A stretch of 64,000 bases of DNA from Rhodococcus sp. SBT000017 (GTDB lineage: Bacteria; Actinomycetota; Actinomycetes; Mycobacteriales; Mycobacteriaceae): NCBI RefSeq assembly GCF_003688915.1, contig NZ_REFU01000005.1, positions 1 through 64,000 of the forward strand, read 5' to 3'. The position numbers were made by a program, and so were the translations under genes. Of this stretch, positions 1 through 8,565 are shown piece by piece (the first letter of the stretch is position 1; each line of letters opens with the position of its first letter). A model generated the notes under the pieces. It ran no database searches and was not told the origin of the DNA. It saw only the letters and a program-made list of their open reading frames with translations.

Positions 1-36
1 GCGGCGCGGAGGCCTCTTAGAGCACGGCTCGGCGTC

Positions 37-42
37 TAATCT
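37..42 (+). promoter_or_regulatory. putative -10 box, leaderless NACHT gene
   Basis: TAATCT fits the actinobacterial TAnnnT -10 pattern. It ends 7 bases before the GTG at 50, and no Shine-Dalgarno sequence is visible, so a leaderless transcript is likely. The -35 region is not recognisable and only 36 bases of upstream sequence are available. Confidence 0.3.
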
Positions 43-49
43 TCGAGGC

Positions 50-2830
50 GTGACATACGACCTCACCAGACTCGGCAACGCCCGCTTCGAGCACCTCGTC
101 CAGGCCTTGGCCCTGCGGCACCTCGGCACGGGTGTCGAGATCTTCGGGGACGGTCCGGACGGTGGGCGTGAAGCTACTTTCCGTGGCTCGATCGATATGG
201 CCGGCAAGGGAGAGTGGGACGGGTACGGGGTCATTCAAGCGAAGTACAAATCGCAGCTGAACGGCTCCCCGGCGGATCAAAAATGGTTTTTTGAACAGGT
301 CACCGCCGAACTCGATCTGTGGGTAGACCGCAGCAAAAAACGCTACAAGAACCAACCCGAGTATTTCATCATCGCCACCAATGTCTCGGTGTCCTCTGTC
401 GAGGAAAATGGCGGGCAGGACCGGCTGAGGCGATTGTTCGCCGACTACCGAGATCGGGTCGACCCGCGCACCAACAAGAAGATCGGGATGCCCAAGTTCA
501 AGGACTACGACCTGTGGCATGCCGACAAGCTGGACCGGCTACTGGAAGACAATCAGGAAATCTCTCGTCGCTACGCCGATCTAATACTGCCGGGCGACGT
601 CTTGTCGCGGCTGTTCGACCATGTCAGCCAGACCGACCGGAAGGTTGCTTCAGCGTGGATCAGCCACATCGCGAGAGCACTCTCCTCCGACACCAAGGTA
701 GAGCTCGGCGAATCGGGTGACCTCACCAACACCCACCTCGACCTGGCCCACGTAGCCGTCGACTTGCCATCGACCTTCTTCGACTCAGCCACAGAACAGA
801 TACACAGACGTCATGACGTGCGAATCGGACGGGCGTCGAGCACGGACACGGCCCTTCGCTCCCTCGTCACACGGGCAGACCAAGTTCTCTCCCCCGTGCT
901 CGATCCCGCGGCCCGAGATCGAGTAGTGATACTCGGCGGACCGGGTTCGGGAAAGTCCACACTGTCACGTCTGCTATGCCAGATCTATCGCGTCGCACTA
1001 GTAAAGGACGCTGCATCAGCCCGCGTAACGCGCGCCGTCGCCGACAAGGCGAGCCGGATCTCGGCCGCATTCGCGGACGCCGGCCTCCCCACTCCGTCGC
1101 TGCACCGGCTACCGGTAAGGGTGGTACTGAGTGAATTCGCGGACCAGGTAAGCAAGCCGGTCAAACCCACTCTTCTGCAACACATCGTCGAAACGATCAA
1201 CGACCGAGCGTCGGACCCCATCACCGTTCCCGACGCCCTGCGACTGCTCGAAACGTGGCCGCTGCTTCTCATGCTCGACGGAATGGACGAAGTCGCTTCT
1301 GCCACCAACCGCGACGAGGTTACGCAACGAATTTCGGACTTTCTGGACGAAATGGCAGCCCACCAGGCGGATGTCCTGACCGTGTGTACCTCTCGCCCCA
1401 TCGGCTTCGATAACGACGAGCGCATCAACTATCAAGAGCTCCGGCTCACCCCCCTGACCACGCAGCAAGCCCTCGGCTACGCCTCCCGCCTCCTACAAAC
1501 ACGATTCGCTGAGAACCCCGATCGCCGCGACGAAGTACTGGTACGCCTGAGCAAGGCGTCACGTAGTCCCGACACCGCACGCCTGATGACCTCCCCGCTG
1601 CAGGTGACAATCCTGAGTCTGCTGCTCGAACAAGCGACCGAAATACCCGACAGCAGATATGCGCTCTTCAAAAACTACTACGCCGTCATCCATGCGCGGG
1701 AGAGCACCAAACCACCCGGAATCGGTGACGTCATTCGCCGCTACCGAACTCAACTGGACCAGCTCCACCAACAATGCGGACTCGCCATCCACGCTCGTGC
1801 AGAATACGCCGGGGATTCTGACTCCATCTTGCCAATATCCGACCTCGAGAGCATCGCCCGCCGCATCCTCGAGGCCGAGGAACAACCCAACCCCGAACAA
1901 CTGATAGAGCAGATCGTCAAACTCACCCGGCAGCGCCTGGTCCTCCTCGTCCCTCGCGGAGACGGGGTGGCATTCGAGGTACGGAGTCTCGCTGAATTCT
2001 TCGCCGCCACGGCCCTTATGGTCCGCGGGGACGACCTCGATACTCTCGCCCGACTCATCCCCTCGGCACACTGGCGACACACCTGGCTCCTCGCAGCCGG
2101 CTACGTCTTCTCCGACCTCACCGGCAAACGCGATTCTCTTCTTCAACTGCTCACCGACGCGAACCACCACAACAAGGTCAATCGTTTCGTGATGCCGGGG
2201 TCTACCCTGGCCGTCGACGCACTCAAGGATGGGTTCGCCGCGAACACTCCGAAGTACCAGAAGCGGTTGGTGCACATAGCACTTGAGTTGATCAGGGGCC
2301 CGCGGGGCAGCCACATCACAGGCCTCGCCGAAACCCTGGCTCCGCTCATGGAGCAATCCGAAGCAATCAGAAAGACGGTTTGGCAAGAAGTCGACGCGTC
2401 CATTGCCGACAACAGCCCCGGGGCGGTCCGCACCTTCCTCAACGGCCTCGTCGAGGCCGACTCCGGGACTGTGGGAGCGACCGCAAGCAACAAGCTCGAC
2501 GCCTACATGAGCCGGCCGAACACTGAACCCTCCGGCGAATCCGGCTCGGACTCAACGCCCGACTCAACGCTTCGATCAGCCATCGACCGCATCATCCAGT
2601 TCACCCTCCCGGATAACTCCGACGCAAACGTGATCGATTTTGCAGCTCGGCTCAGGCTCGGCGACAACGACGCCGATAACGCTGCTGTCCAGCAGGTTCG
2701 AGAGATCATTGTCGACAACTGTGGCGAAAATCAGCGTCGACGGGCAACGCTCCGCCAGACACTCGCCGTCGCATTGGAACACGACATGGTCGACCAAAAC
2801 CCCGACATCCACGACCCAACCCACATCTAG
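50..2830 (+). CDS. NACHT NTPase with N-terminal PD-(D/E)XK-like nuclease domain
   Basis: A 926-residue cytoplasmic STAND-type NTPase, probably an anti-phage sensor-effector. Residues 1-70 look like an Mrr-type restriction domain: acidic residues in GDGPDGGRE (about 33-41) and a QAK motif (about 63-65) fit the D-E-QxK nuclease core. The central NACHT module has Walker A GGPGSGKST at about 296-304 and Walker B LLLMLDGMDE at about 404-413. The C-terminal half is helical and probably senses the trigger. The start is GTG with no Shine-Dalgarno. Bacterial NACHT proteins of this layout are established phage-defence genes; the role here is inferred from domains. No partner gene overlaps it, so it may work alone. 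Only 49 upstream bases are seen, so an upstream start cannot be excluded. Confidence 0.88.
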   Translation: MTYDLTRLGNARFEHLVQALALRHLGTGVEIFGDGPDGGREATFRGSIDMAGKGEWDGYGVIQAKYKSQLNGSPADQKWFFEQVTAELDLWVDRSKKRYKNQPEYFIIATNVSVSSVEENGGQDRLRRLFADYRDRVDPRTNKKIGMPKFKDYDLWHADKLDRLLEDNQEISRRYADLILPGDVLSRLFDHVSQTDRKVASAWISHIARALSSDTKVELGESGDLTNTHLDLAHVAVDLPSTFFDSATEQIHRRHDVRIGRASSTDTALRSLVTRADQVLSPVLDPAARDRVVILGGPGSGKSTLSRLLCQIYRVALVKDAASARVTRAVADKASRISAAFADAGLPTPSLHRLPVRVVLSEFADQVSKPVKPTLLQHIVETINDRASDPITVPDALRLLETWPLLLMLDGMDEVASATNRDEVTQRISDFLDEMAAHQADVLTVCTSRPIGFDNDERINYQELRLTPLTTQQALGYASRLLQTRFAENPDRRDEVLVRLSKASRSPDTARLMTSPLQVTILSLLLEQATEIPDSRYALFKNYYAVIHARESTKPPGIGDVIRRYRTQLDQLHQQCGLAIHARAEYAGDSDSILPISDLESIARRILEAEEQPNPEQLIEQIVKLTRQRLVLLVPRGDGVAFEVRSLAEFFAATALMVRGDDLDTLARLIPSAHWRHTWLLAAGYVFSDLTGKRDSLLQLLTDANHHNKVNRFVMPGSTLAVDALKDGFAANTPKYQKRLVHIALELIRGPRGSHITGLAETLAPLMEQSEAIRKTVWQEVDASIADNSPGAVRTFLNGLVEADSGTVGATASNKLDAYMSRPNTEPSGESGSDSTPDSTLRSAIDRIIQFTLPDNSDANVIDFAARLRLGDNDADNAAVQQVREIIVDNCGENQRRRATLRQTLAVALEHDMVDQNPDIHDPTHI

Positions 2831-2945
2831 GAACCAAACGTCGAAAGAACACAGCCGACAGGGCCCTCGGCCCGAGGACCCAGACACCGGCACCCCACCT
2901 CAACCGAGCATGCCGGCGGACCCACCACCAGAGCACACAAAGACA

Positions 2946-3030
2946 GGGGATGTGCCATATCCCCAGCTCAATGCACCCACAGCCACATCACGCACACCCC
3001 GATACCGACGACCGGGACATGCCATACCCC
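2946..3030. repeat. two copies of an imperfect palindrome in a gene-free stretch
   Basis: The 306 bases between the NACHT gene and the next gene hold no convincing coding sequence. They contain GGGGATGTGCCATATCCCC (2946-2964) and a close copy, GGGACATGCCATACCCC (3014-3030). The first has 6-bp inverted arms GGGGAT/ATCCCC. Both share TGCCATA and lack a following T-run, so a paired protein-binding site is more likely than a terminator. Confidence 0.5.
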
Positions 3031-3136
3031 AGCCCAAGCACGGCGCGACAACAAGAAACCCCACCGAACCCAAGGATCGGCGGGGTCATCGAGGGGGCGA
3101 CTTAGGAGAGAAGAAGCCAACCCAGACTGAAGAACA

Positions 3137-3700
3137 TCAAGAATCGGTAGCCCGATCCGTCGTCACCTCCGCCGTGAATCGAACTGGATGAAGTCTCTGC
3201 CGCAGTCTCTGCCGCACCGCTCTCAGGCCCGTTTCGCTCGTGACGAACACAAACACCGCTCTATTACCTCTTACGTGCAAAAAGCCGTCAGGTGGTTCTG
3301 CCTTGAACCTGTAGGAGAGCCGCTGCCGTTTATTGAAATAGAATTCGTCTGTCAATACGTCCGATGACAGGCCGACCCCTACATCCTCGTGGACGTAAGA
3401 GTCGATCGAGACGGAGTAGGAACCCCGCAGTCTCCTGCGAGAGCTTGCCCACCGCAAGGGAACTCCCTCTACGACAGCCAAACCAAACATCTCTCCCAGC
3501 CATCGCCACTGCTCCCCGATATGACGCAACCCCTTGTTCACATGGGCCGACTCAGCGATCAACTCGGGTCGACGCGGATGATTCTTCGGGTAGATCGCCC
3601 CGATAAGCCGAACCGCGAACACCGGCGCGGCACCGAGCACGAACGCCACCAGCAGCGCAACCAGGATCGTTCCCCACCCGAACAGCTCCCCGATACTCAT
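3137..3700 (-). CDS. small membrane-anchored protein downstream of PadR
   Basis: A 187-residue protein of unknown function. One strong N-terminal hydrophobic segment (about residues 8-33, TILVALLVAFVLGAAPVFAV) is followed by a soluble domain with alternating beta-like stretches. The ATG at 3698-3700 overlaps the PadR stop by the ATGA pattern, so the two are translationally coupled. That choice rejects a longer reading that would run through the PadR gene. PadR regulators commonly sit beside the membrane protein they control, so this is probably the regulated partner. No family is recognised. Confidence 0.72.
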   Translation of the reverse strand: MSIGELFGWGTILVALLVAFVLGAAPVFAVRLIGAIYPKNHPRRPELIAESAHVNKGLRHIGEQWRWLGEMFGLAVVEGVPLRWASSRRRLRGSYSVSIDSYVHEDVGVGLSSDVLTDEFYFNKRQRLSYRFKAEPPDGFLHVRGNRAVFVFVTSETGLRAVRQRLRQRLHPVRFTAEVTTDRATDS

Positions 3701-4035
3701 GGCGTCACCGCCCGCAGCACGCCAGCCACACGGGTGGCGGCCTTCGTGCTGCGCTTCACGGGCGCGTTCGCGCCGCCGACGAAGTCCAACAGATATCGAA
3801 TCCCGTCGTCCGTGAGCCGGTAGTACCGGCGCGGAGGCCGATCGACACACTCCGCCGGATCCTCCCAACCGTCCGTCAGGTAGCCCGACTCGGACAACTC
3901 CCCCAGAAACGGATACATGCTGCCCGCACCCACACCGGCCTTACGCGACAACTCGTACCCCCAATGCACACCACGCCGATCACGCAGTAACTCCACCGCG
4001 ATATCGACACGAGCCCTGGTCCGACGCTTTCCCAT
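3697..4035 (-). CDS. PadR-family transcriptional regulator
   Basis: A 112-residue winged-helix regulator. The sequence reads through a PadR wing-helix core: YELSRKAGVGAGSMYPFL, then GYLTDGW and RRYYRLTDDG, with a short C-terminal helix for dimerisation. The ATG at 4035 is chosen because a TAAGCT -10 box (4042-4047 on the minus strand) ends 6-7 bases upstream, which predicts a leaderless mRNA. A GTG two codons earlier is the alternative. It is coupled to the downstream membrane-protein gene by a 4-bp overlap. Twin 12-bp repeats upstream (4049-4076) are the probable autoregulatory operator. The ligand is unknown. Confidence 0.88.
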   Translation of the reverse strand: MGKRRTRARVDIAVELLRDRRGVHWGYELSRKAGVGAGSMYPFLGELSESGYLTDGWEDPAECVDRPPRRYYRLTDDGIRYLLDFVGGANAPVKRSTKAATRVAGVLRAVTP

Positions 4036-4048
4036 GACCACAGCTTAA

Positions 4049-4076
4049 CCGATATAGGTCTTATCCGATATAGGTC
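4049..4076 (-). promoter_or_regulatory. PadR promoter with twin operator repeats
   Basis: CCGATATAGGTC occurs twice (4049-4060 and 4065-4076), separated by TTAT. Each copy contains a near-palindromic CCxATATxGG core. The 16-bp period and position just upstream of the predicted -10 (4042-4047) suit tandem binding of a PadR dimer for autorepression. Confidence 0.6.
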
Positions 4077-4100
4077 ACTTAGTCGGATCAACTGCAGGGT

Positions 4101-4799
4101 CTACTGACCCGTGCGTCCTCTCACACGCGGACGCACTTTGTTCGCGTGCGAGAGGCTCGGCTCACGTCGTGATGTAAAGACGTAGGGCACCACCGCCTGC
4201 TCCGCTGCCTGGACAACCTCCGTCAATACGCTGGTCGACTGCTTTACGTAGTCGAGGTCCAGGTCCACGATGAGTCCGTCGCGCGTATGGAACTGCTTTC
4301 GATCGTCTTCTGTTCTCAGCGCTCCACGTCGATGCACCAAAGTGTGACGCAGGTCGCGAACCCGTCGCACCTCTTCGGTATCGACGTCGACGCCGAGGCG
4401 GGTATAGAACGACTTGAGGTCACCCCAATTCACCGATCTGTCAGCGCGAACGGCCCACTCGAGGTCGTGTTGGTGTAGCACTTCCGCTGCCGCCGATTCG
4501 AGATACACCTCGAACGCCGTCACCGAGTCCTTCACGGTCGCCGACCGCAGCATCCAGTCGTAGTCGTGCGGCATCACGTTGTGCAGTTGGCTGAAAAGAA
4601 TATCAATCGGATCGGGCTCGTCTCCGGTGCCGGGACTCTGGTTGATCGCAGCCAACATCTTGTCGATAGCCTTCGTCGACCACCGCGCTGTCAAGTGATG
4701 GAACGCAGCGATATCGGATCGCGCCAAACACCACTCGTCGAACGCCGCAGTCTCCTGCGCATCGCTCCATCCACGCCAAGCCGGATCTAATTCCTCCAC
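4101..4799 (-). CDS. HEPN-like protein
   Basis: A 232-residue, mostly helical protein with no recognised family name. RHTLVH at about residue 150, after a helix reading TAFEVYLESAAAEVL, matches the R-x4-H signature of HEPN domains, many of which are ribonucleases in toxin-antitoxin and phage-defence systems. The GTG start at 4799 has no clear Shine-Dalgarno; a TACCAT hexamer just upstream (4805-4810) could give a leaderless message. It stands alone, with about 280 bases of apparently empty DNA upstream. The function is inferred from one motif only. Confidence 0.62.
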   Translation of the reverse strand: MEELDPAWRGWSDAQETAAFDEWCLARSDIAAFHHLTARWSTKAIDKMLAAINQSPGTGDEPDPIDILFSQLHNVMPHDYDWMLRSATVKDSVTAFEVYLESAAAEVLHQHDLEWAVRADRSVNWGDLKSFYTRLGVDVDTEEVRRVRDLRHTLVHRRGALRTEDDRKQFHTRDGLIVDLDLDYVKQSTSVLTEVVQAAEQAVVPYVFTSRREPSLSHANKVRPRVRGRTGQ

Positions 4800-5086
4800 C
4801 TGCGAATGGTAGGTGCTGTCTACTCGGCGAGAGCTGGTTCAGGACAATCACGGATAGACGTGGAACCGTCCCGCGTGCCCTACCGCGAGCAGGCAAGTGG
4901 ATCGACCCCGCCAACGTAGCCGCTTCACTTCCGGTCACGGCCGACACCAGCCACGGGCACGCTACTTTCGGATCAGACAGTCCAGACGCCACCATTGACC
5001 CGACTCGTCAGAAACGCACACAGCGCGATAGGGGACCCCTCTCCAAGAACGAGGGCAGCTCTTTCAATCCGGATCAGTGAGCGTGG

Positions 5087-5704
5087 TCATCGTCGTAGTT
5101 CTCCGACGTGGCCCGCGATTGCCCGCAGCGCATGGTCAATATCCGCGAGTTCACTGTTGCTCCCCAATACGCGTGGTCCCGTGGTCGGAACTGGGCTTAC
5201 CGACGTCATGTCCTCGATCCCCAGCTCGTTCGTTTCCGAGTACTCGGTGCCGTTGTCGTCGGTGTAGGTGATACGCGCCGGGACGGTGTCGGACACGCCG
5301 GAGGCAGCTCGTCCGGTCTCAGGGTTGCCGACGTCGTGCCACATCACCCTGTGTCGGGCACCGGGAACCAATGTTCGTGGGTTCCTGAGGTAGCGCCTCA
5401 AGGGGTCGCTGATGTGGTCTGTGTCGTTGCGTTTAGACAACTGCCCGATGTCGACAAGGACCCCACGTGCGGTGGACCGCCCTAGGTTTTGGAGCACCAG
5501 ATCGGTGCTGCCGGGGCCGTGCAGCCCAGGAACGATGTCAGCCACGACGTACGGTCGCCGTTCCTGCTCGGCTTGCTCGCGCAGCAGCGTCAACTGGTCC
5601 TTCGCTCCTCCTAGCGTCTTGTGCGCGACCACCACCAGCCCGATTGTCGCGATGGCGGTGGCTACGGCACCGACCGCGGTAACCCAAAGCAGAATGTTGT
5701 CCAT
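5087..5704 (-). CDS. single-pass membrane protein of unknown function
   Basis: A 205-residue protein. Residues 4-28 (LLWVTAVGAVATAIATIGLVVVA) form one membrane helix, followed by a short coiled-coil-like stretch (about 35-50) and a soluble domain rich in beta-type segments. The start is supported by AGGAG about 9 bases upstream of the ATG. It lies downstream of the IS element and in the same direction as the gene the IS altered, so it was probably once closer to or co-transcribed with that gene. No family is recognised. Confidence 0.65.
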   Translation of the reverse strand: MDNILLWVTAVGAVATAIATIGLVVVAHKTLGGAKDQLTLLREQAEQERRPYVVADIVPGLHGPGSTDLVLQNLGRSTARGVLVDIGQLSKRNDTDHISDPLRRYLRNPRTLVPGARHRVMWHDVGNPETGRAASGVSDTVPARITYTDDNGTEYSETNELGIEDMTSVSPVPTTGPRVLGSNSELADIDHALRAIAGHVGELRR

Positions 5705-6000
5705 CAGTACTCACTCCTGGTTCGCGCGTGTGCCCTCACGATAGGACGCCCCGAGGTGTCCAACTGCAACCAGCCCAGACCGGCGACCGTCGACTCATAG
5801 GTATCGAACCAACGCCCTGTCGAGTGCTGCTAACCTCGATCTTGCATGAGGCCGATGTGTCGGCCTGAGCGGTTCGAGATTGCGGTTTTCGAGCTCGATG
5901 GTGACTTCGGGCGTGGTGACTCTGCCGATATCGTTCGGCTGGGCGCTCGGTTCCACTGTCCGAGACGGGTCTTTCGGGTCGATCGGTCGGTGGGTTGGGG

Positions 6001-7395
6001 TCAGGCGGGCGCGGGTAGCGCCGCCAACCGGGTCAGTGCGGTGATGATCAGGTCGGACCAAGTCGCATCTTTGGATAGTCGCAGGTGGGTGCGACGGGCG
6101 TGGTTGGCGATGCGGCCGGCGATCGAGAAGATTCGCAGACGTAGCCGTTTCGGTTCCCACCTGCGGGCGTCGTGGTCGGTGAAACCGAGCATCTGAGTCC
6201 ACGCGGTGAGTTCGAGGGCGAGAGCGACGATGGCAAGCCAGATTCGGTTCTGGTCGAACCCGTGCAGCGGAAGATTGCTCAGCCCAGTATCTTTCGCGAT
6301 ACGGATCCGGTCCTCGCAGCGGGCACGGCGGCGGTGCCGTAGTTCGAGGTCTTGAACTTTGCCTCGTACGGTGTTCGTGGCGAATGCAGTGAGCCGCAGT
6401 CCGTCGGTGTCGGTGAAGCGCAGTTGCGCACCGGGGTGCGGGCGTTCCTTCCTGATCACCACACGCATCCCCGGTGGCCAGGTCGACAGGTCGAGGACGC
6501 CGGTGGCGTCGATGACCCATGCCCCGTCGCGGACCTGTTCTTCGGCGTCGACTGCGACCGACCAGGCGTCATCGGGGACCTCGCTCAGCGCCGTGACCAT
6601 GGCGTCGGTGAGTCCGAACCCGATCGAGTAGGAAACCCGTTGCTTGTGCAGCCAGGACAGGTACGCGTGGCTGGCTCCGGCTCCATCGGTGCGGACCAGC
6701 ACTTTCTTGCCGGGCCGGCTGCCGTTGGTGAACGTTAGTTGCGCGAGCGCGGCGCGGGTGACGTCGATGTGGTCGGCGGCGGTGTTCGAGCCGGCGTTGC
6801 CGGCGCGCAGCAGCGCGGCGACGGGCTCGCCGGTGCCGGACTGTCCGTGGTCGACGAAGGCGAGTAGTGGGTGAAAGCCGTACCCTCGCTTGTATGTCGG
6901 TGCTGCGAGCTCTTTGTCGGAGTGTGCGGTGACGAGGGTCGCATCGAGGTCGATGACGATCGGATTGTCCGCGGTGATGTCGTGATCGGGTGCATGCTTG
7001 CCGGCATGTTTCCATGCCGATGCGCGTGCTGTCGCGCGGGCGGTGTCGATCGCGGTCAGCACTGCGGGTGCATCGGCGGCCAACGTGGCGATCAGTCTGG
7101 AGACGGTCGCATCGGACGGCACTTCCCCGAACACGCCGGTGTGCTCGCGCAGGGTCGCGATGTCGGCGAGGCAGTCGCCACCGAGCGCTAACGACACTGC
7201 GAGGTCGGTGATGATCTTGCCGGGATCGAACTGCGCCAACGGTTTCCGCCACGGCATCAATGCCGCGGACAGTTCGGAGCTCAGGCCTGTGACCTCAGCT
7301 GTTCGGAGCAGTGTCACCGCGCCGGCGTGCGACACGATTCCGGTTCCGGTGGCATCGACGGACAAGGTCGGGTACGACGACGTAGACTTGCTCAC
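6001..7395 (-). CDS. IS1380-family transposase
   Basis: A 464-residue DDE transposase that appears full length. The first catalytic Asp lies in VIDLDATLVTAHSD (about 147-160), the second near VLVRTDGAG (about 230), and the Glu in a basic helix, RCEDRIRIAKD (about 360). The start is GTG, directly after an imperfect hairpin made of TGAAGGGTGCTCC and its complement at the element end. That hairpin could limit translation from transcripts entering from outside. No frameshift or internal stop is seen, so the element may still be active. Confidence 0.93.
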   Translation of the reverse strand: MSKSTSSYPTLSVDATGTGIVSHAGAVTLLRTAEVTGLSSELSAALMPWRKPLAQFDPGKIITDLAVSLALGGDCLADIATLREHTGVFGEVPSDATVSRLIATLAADAPAVLTAIDTARATARASAWKHAGKHAPDHDITADNPIVIDLDATLVTAHSDKELAAPTYKRGYGFHPLLAFVDHGQSGTGEPVAALLRAGNAGSNTAADHIDVTRAALAQLTFTNGSRPGKKVLVRTDGAGASHAYLSWLHKQRVSYSIGFGLTDAMVTALSEVPDDAWSVAVDAEEQVRDGAWVIDATGVLDLSTWPPGMRVVIRKERPHPGAQLRFTDTDGLRLTAFATNTVRGKVQDLELRHRRRARCEDRIRIAKDTGLSNLPLHGFDQNRIWLAIVALALELTAWTQMLGFTDHDARRWEPKRLRLRIFSIAGRIANHARRTHLRLSKDATWSDLIITALTRLAALPAPA

Positions 7396-7396
7396 C

Positions 7397-7473
7397 TGAA
7401 GGGTGCTCCTCGATCACGTGAATATTCAACCTTAGACAAGTCGAATTATCGCAGGTCGGAGCACCCTTCTTCA
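7397..7473 (-). repeat. inverted repeat in transposase leader
   Basis: GAAGGGTGCTCC at 7398-7409 is exactly complementary to GGAGCACCCTTC at 7458-7469, with a 48-base loop. The inner arm abuts the GTG start of the transposase. Only transcripts starting outside the element would contain both arms and fold, a known way for insertion sequences to silence read-through expression. Confidence 0.6.
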
Positions 7474-8450
7474 GTTTTGACACGGGACGAAGACAGATCA
7501 CCATGAAAGCGCCAGGCTAAAGCCTGTTCTGGTGCGAGAATGATGTTTATCAGCCCGATTACATATGCCGCCCAGTCTTCAATCGAGCGAGCGTAGAACG
7601 CGGTTGCGGCAACAAACTGACGCCCCAGGCTCGTAGGTAGCCGCTCGGCGAGCGGGGCGACCAACTCCCGAGCCTTCTCGTACCGGGGAGACGTCACATC
7701 GCGCCTGATCACGCCTGACGTCGGCGGTTCTGCCCCGGCCTCCTTGAGCTCCCGAACGGCAGCCGCGACCCAACCGGAGTCTTCGTCGAGCAGCAACGGT
7801 ATTTCGATGCGCTGCACCGACAGGATCGCTGTTCGACCGAGAGCGAGAGAGATCCCGCCGGCATCTTCGCGATCGTTGCGGTAGCGGGCAACGTCCACAC
7901 CTGGCGGACACACCTCGTCCAGCATCACGTCACCCATCCAATTCCCAGGGTCTGGAATCCAACCTGCCCGAACTGCGACCGTGGGAACGAGATGCAACCG
8001 GTAGAGATAGAACTGTGTGCCGGGCTCGTCCTGATGGTCGTAGATACGCCGAAGCATGTTCTCTACCGCCGCCTCGTACGTGCCGACATGCAGCGCTTTT
8101 GCTCGCTTCACGTCGACCCAGTTATCGAGCAGAGCATCACTTTTCATGTCCGCCCGGCTGTCGTCGTTGAGTGATGCCGCCGGATCGAAGTCAGGCCAAT
8201 CCGGATGCGTGCTGGTGTGGTACCAAGCGAATTGGGTGATCTCGTCGTCTTGCAGGGCAAAATCGTCCGGATCGACAGTTACTCGGGGCCCAGCTTCAGC
8301 CTCACAGGTCACCCCACATCCTGGGCAGCTCTCCTGGCTGTCGCTCCACCGATCGATCCATTCGAGGTCGGCAACCCATCGACGGCCACAGTGCCCGCAA
8401 AGCATGTGGCGGTCACGGAAGAAATCGACTGCCCGTTCCACGCCATTCAT
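7446..8450 (-). CDS. zinc-ribbon protein with IS-derived C-terminus
   Basis: A 334-residue protein of unknown function. Residues 18-50 carry two CxxC-type pairs (CGHC and CPGC), a zinc ribbon. Further on, FAWYHTSTHPDWP, then HVGTYEAAVENM and FYLYRLHLVP, recall the H/Y and HxGT spacing of ADP-ribosyltransferase-like folds, but this is weak. The last 13 codons after DLSS are encoded by the end of the IS element. Removing the IS with one copy of ACG would restore an end reading DLSSLVRYL followed by a stop at 5795. The insertion therefore changed only the tail and activity may survive. The ATG at 8450 has a weak AGAGAGA ribosome site. Confidence 0.66.
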   Translation of the reverse strand: MNGVERAVDFFRDRHMLCGHCGRRWVADLEWIDRWSDSQESCPGCGVTCEAEAGPRVTVDPDDFALQDDEITQFAWYHTSTHPDWPDFDPAASLNDDSRADMKSDALLDNWVDVKRAKALHVGTYEAAVENMLRRIYDHQDEPGTQFYLYRLHLVPTVAVRAGWIPDPGNWMGDVMLDEVCPPGVDVARYRNDREDAGGISLALGRTAILSVQRIEIPLLLDEDSGWVAAAVRELKEAGAEPPTSGVIRRDVTSPRYEKARELVAPLAERLPTSLGRQFVAATAFYARSIEDWAAYVIGLINIILAPEQALAWRFHGDLSSSRVKTEEGCSDLR

Positions 8451-8565
8451 TCTCTCTTACCTCGCACGCCTGACGCGACGTACTCGGGACGTACTTGACC
8501 AAAGGAACGCCCGTCGATCACTCCGTCAGGAGCAATTATCTGATCGTCGCGCCCGCGGATCATTG

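Larger units (their letters stand above)
5815..7486 (-). mobile_element. IS1380-family insertion sequence, about 1.67 kb
   Basis: The element contains one transposase gene. The end upstream of the transposase, read inward, begins CCCGTGTCAAAACTGAAG (ending at 7486); the other end begins CCCTGTCGAGTGCTG (from 5815). They share only a short imperfect terminal match (CCC-TGTC), so the boundaries are approximate. ACG sits directly outside both ends (5812-5814 and 7487-7489) as a possible 3-bp target duplication, shorter than the 4-5 bp usual for the family. The size resembles the Rhodococcus element IS1676, from memory only. Confidence 0.75.

Noticed and set aside
2640..3191. Plus-strand frame crossing the NACHT gene end
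   Set aside because: Thr/Pro/Arg-rich, starts inside the NACHT gene in another frame, and no ribosome site is visible.
5705..5814. Short minus-strand frame reading RWFDTYESTVAGLGW that ends on the start codon of the gene at 5704
   Set aside because: It could be a remnant of a gene cut by the IS, but rejoining the IS flanks puts the upstream gene in another frame that stops at 5795, so a genuine remnant cannot be supported.
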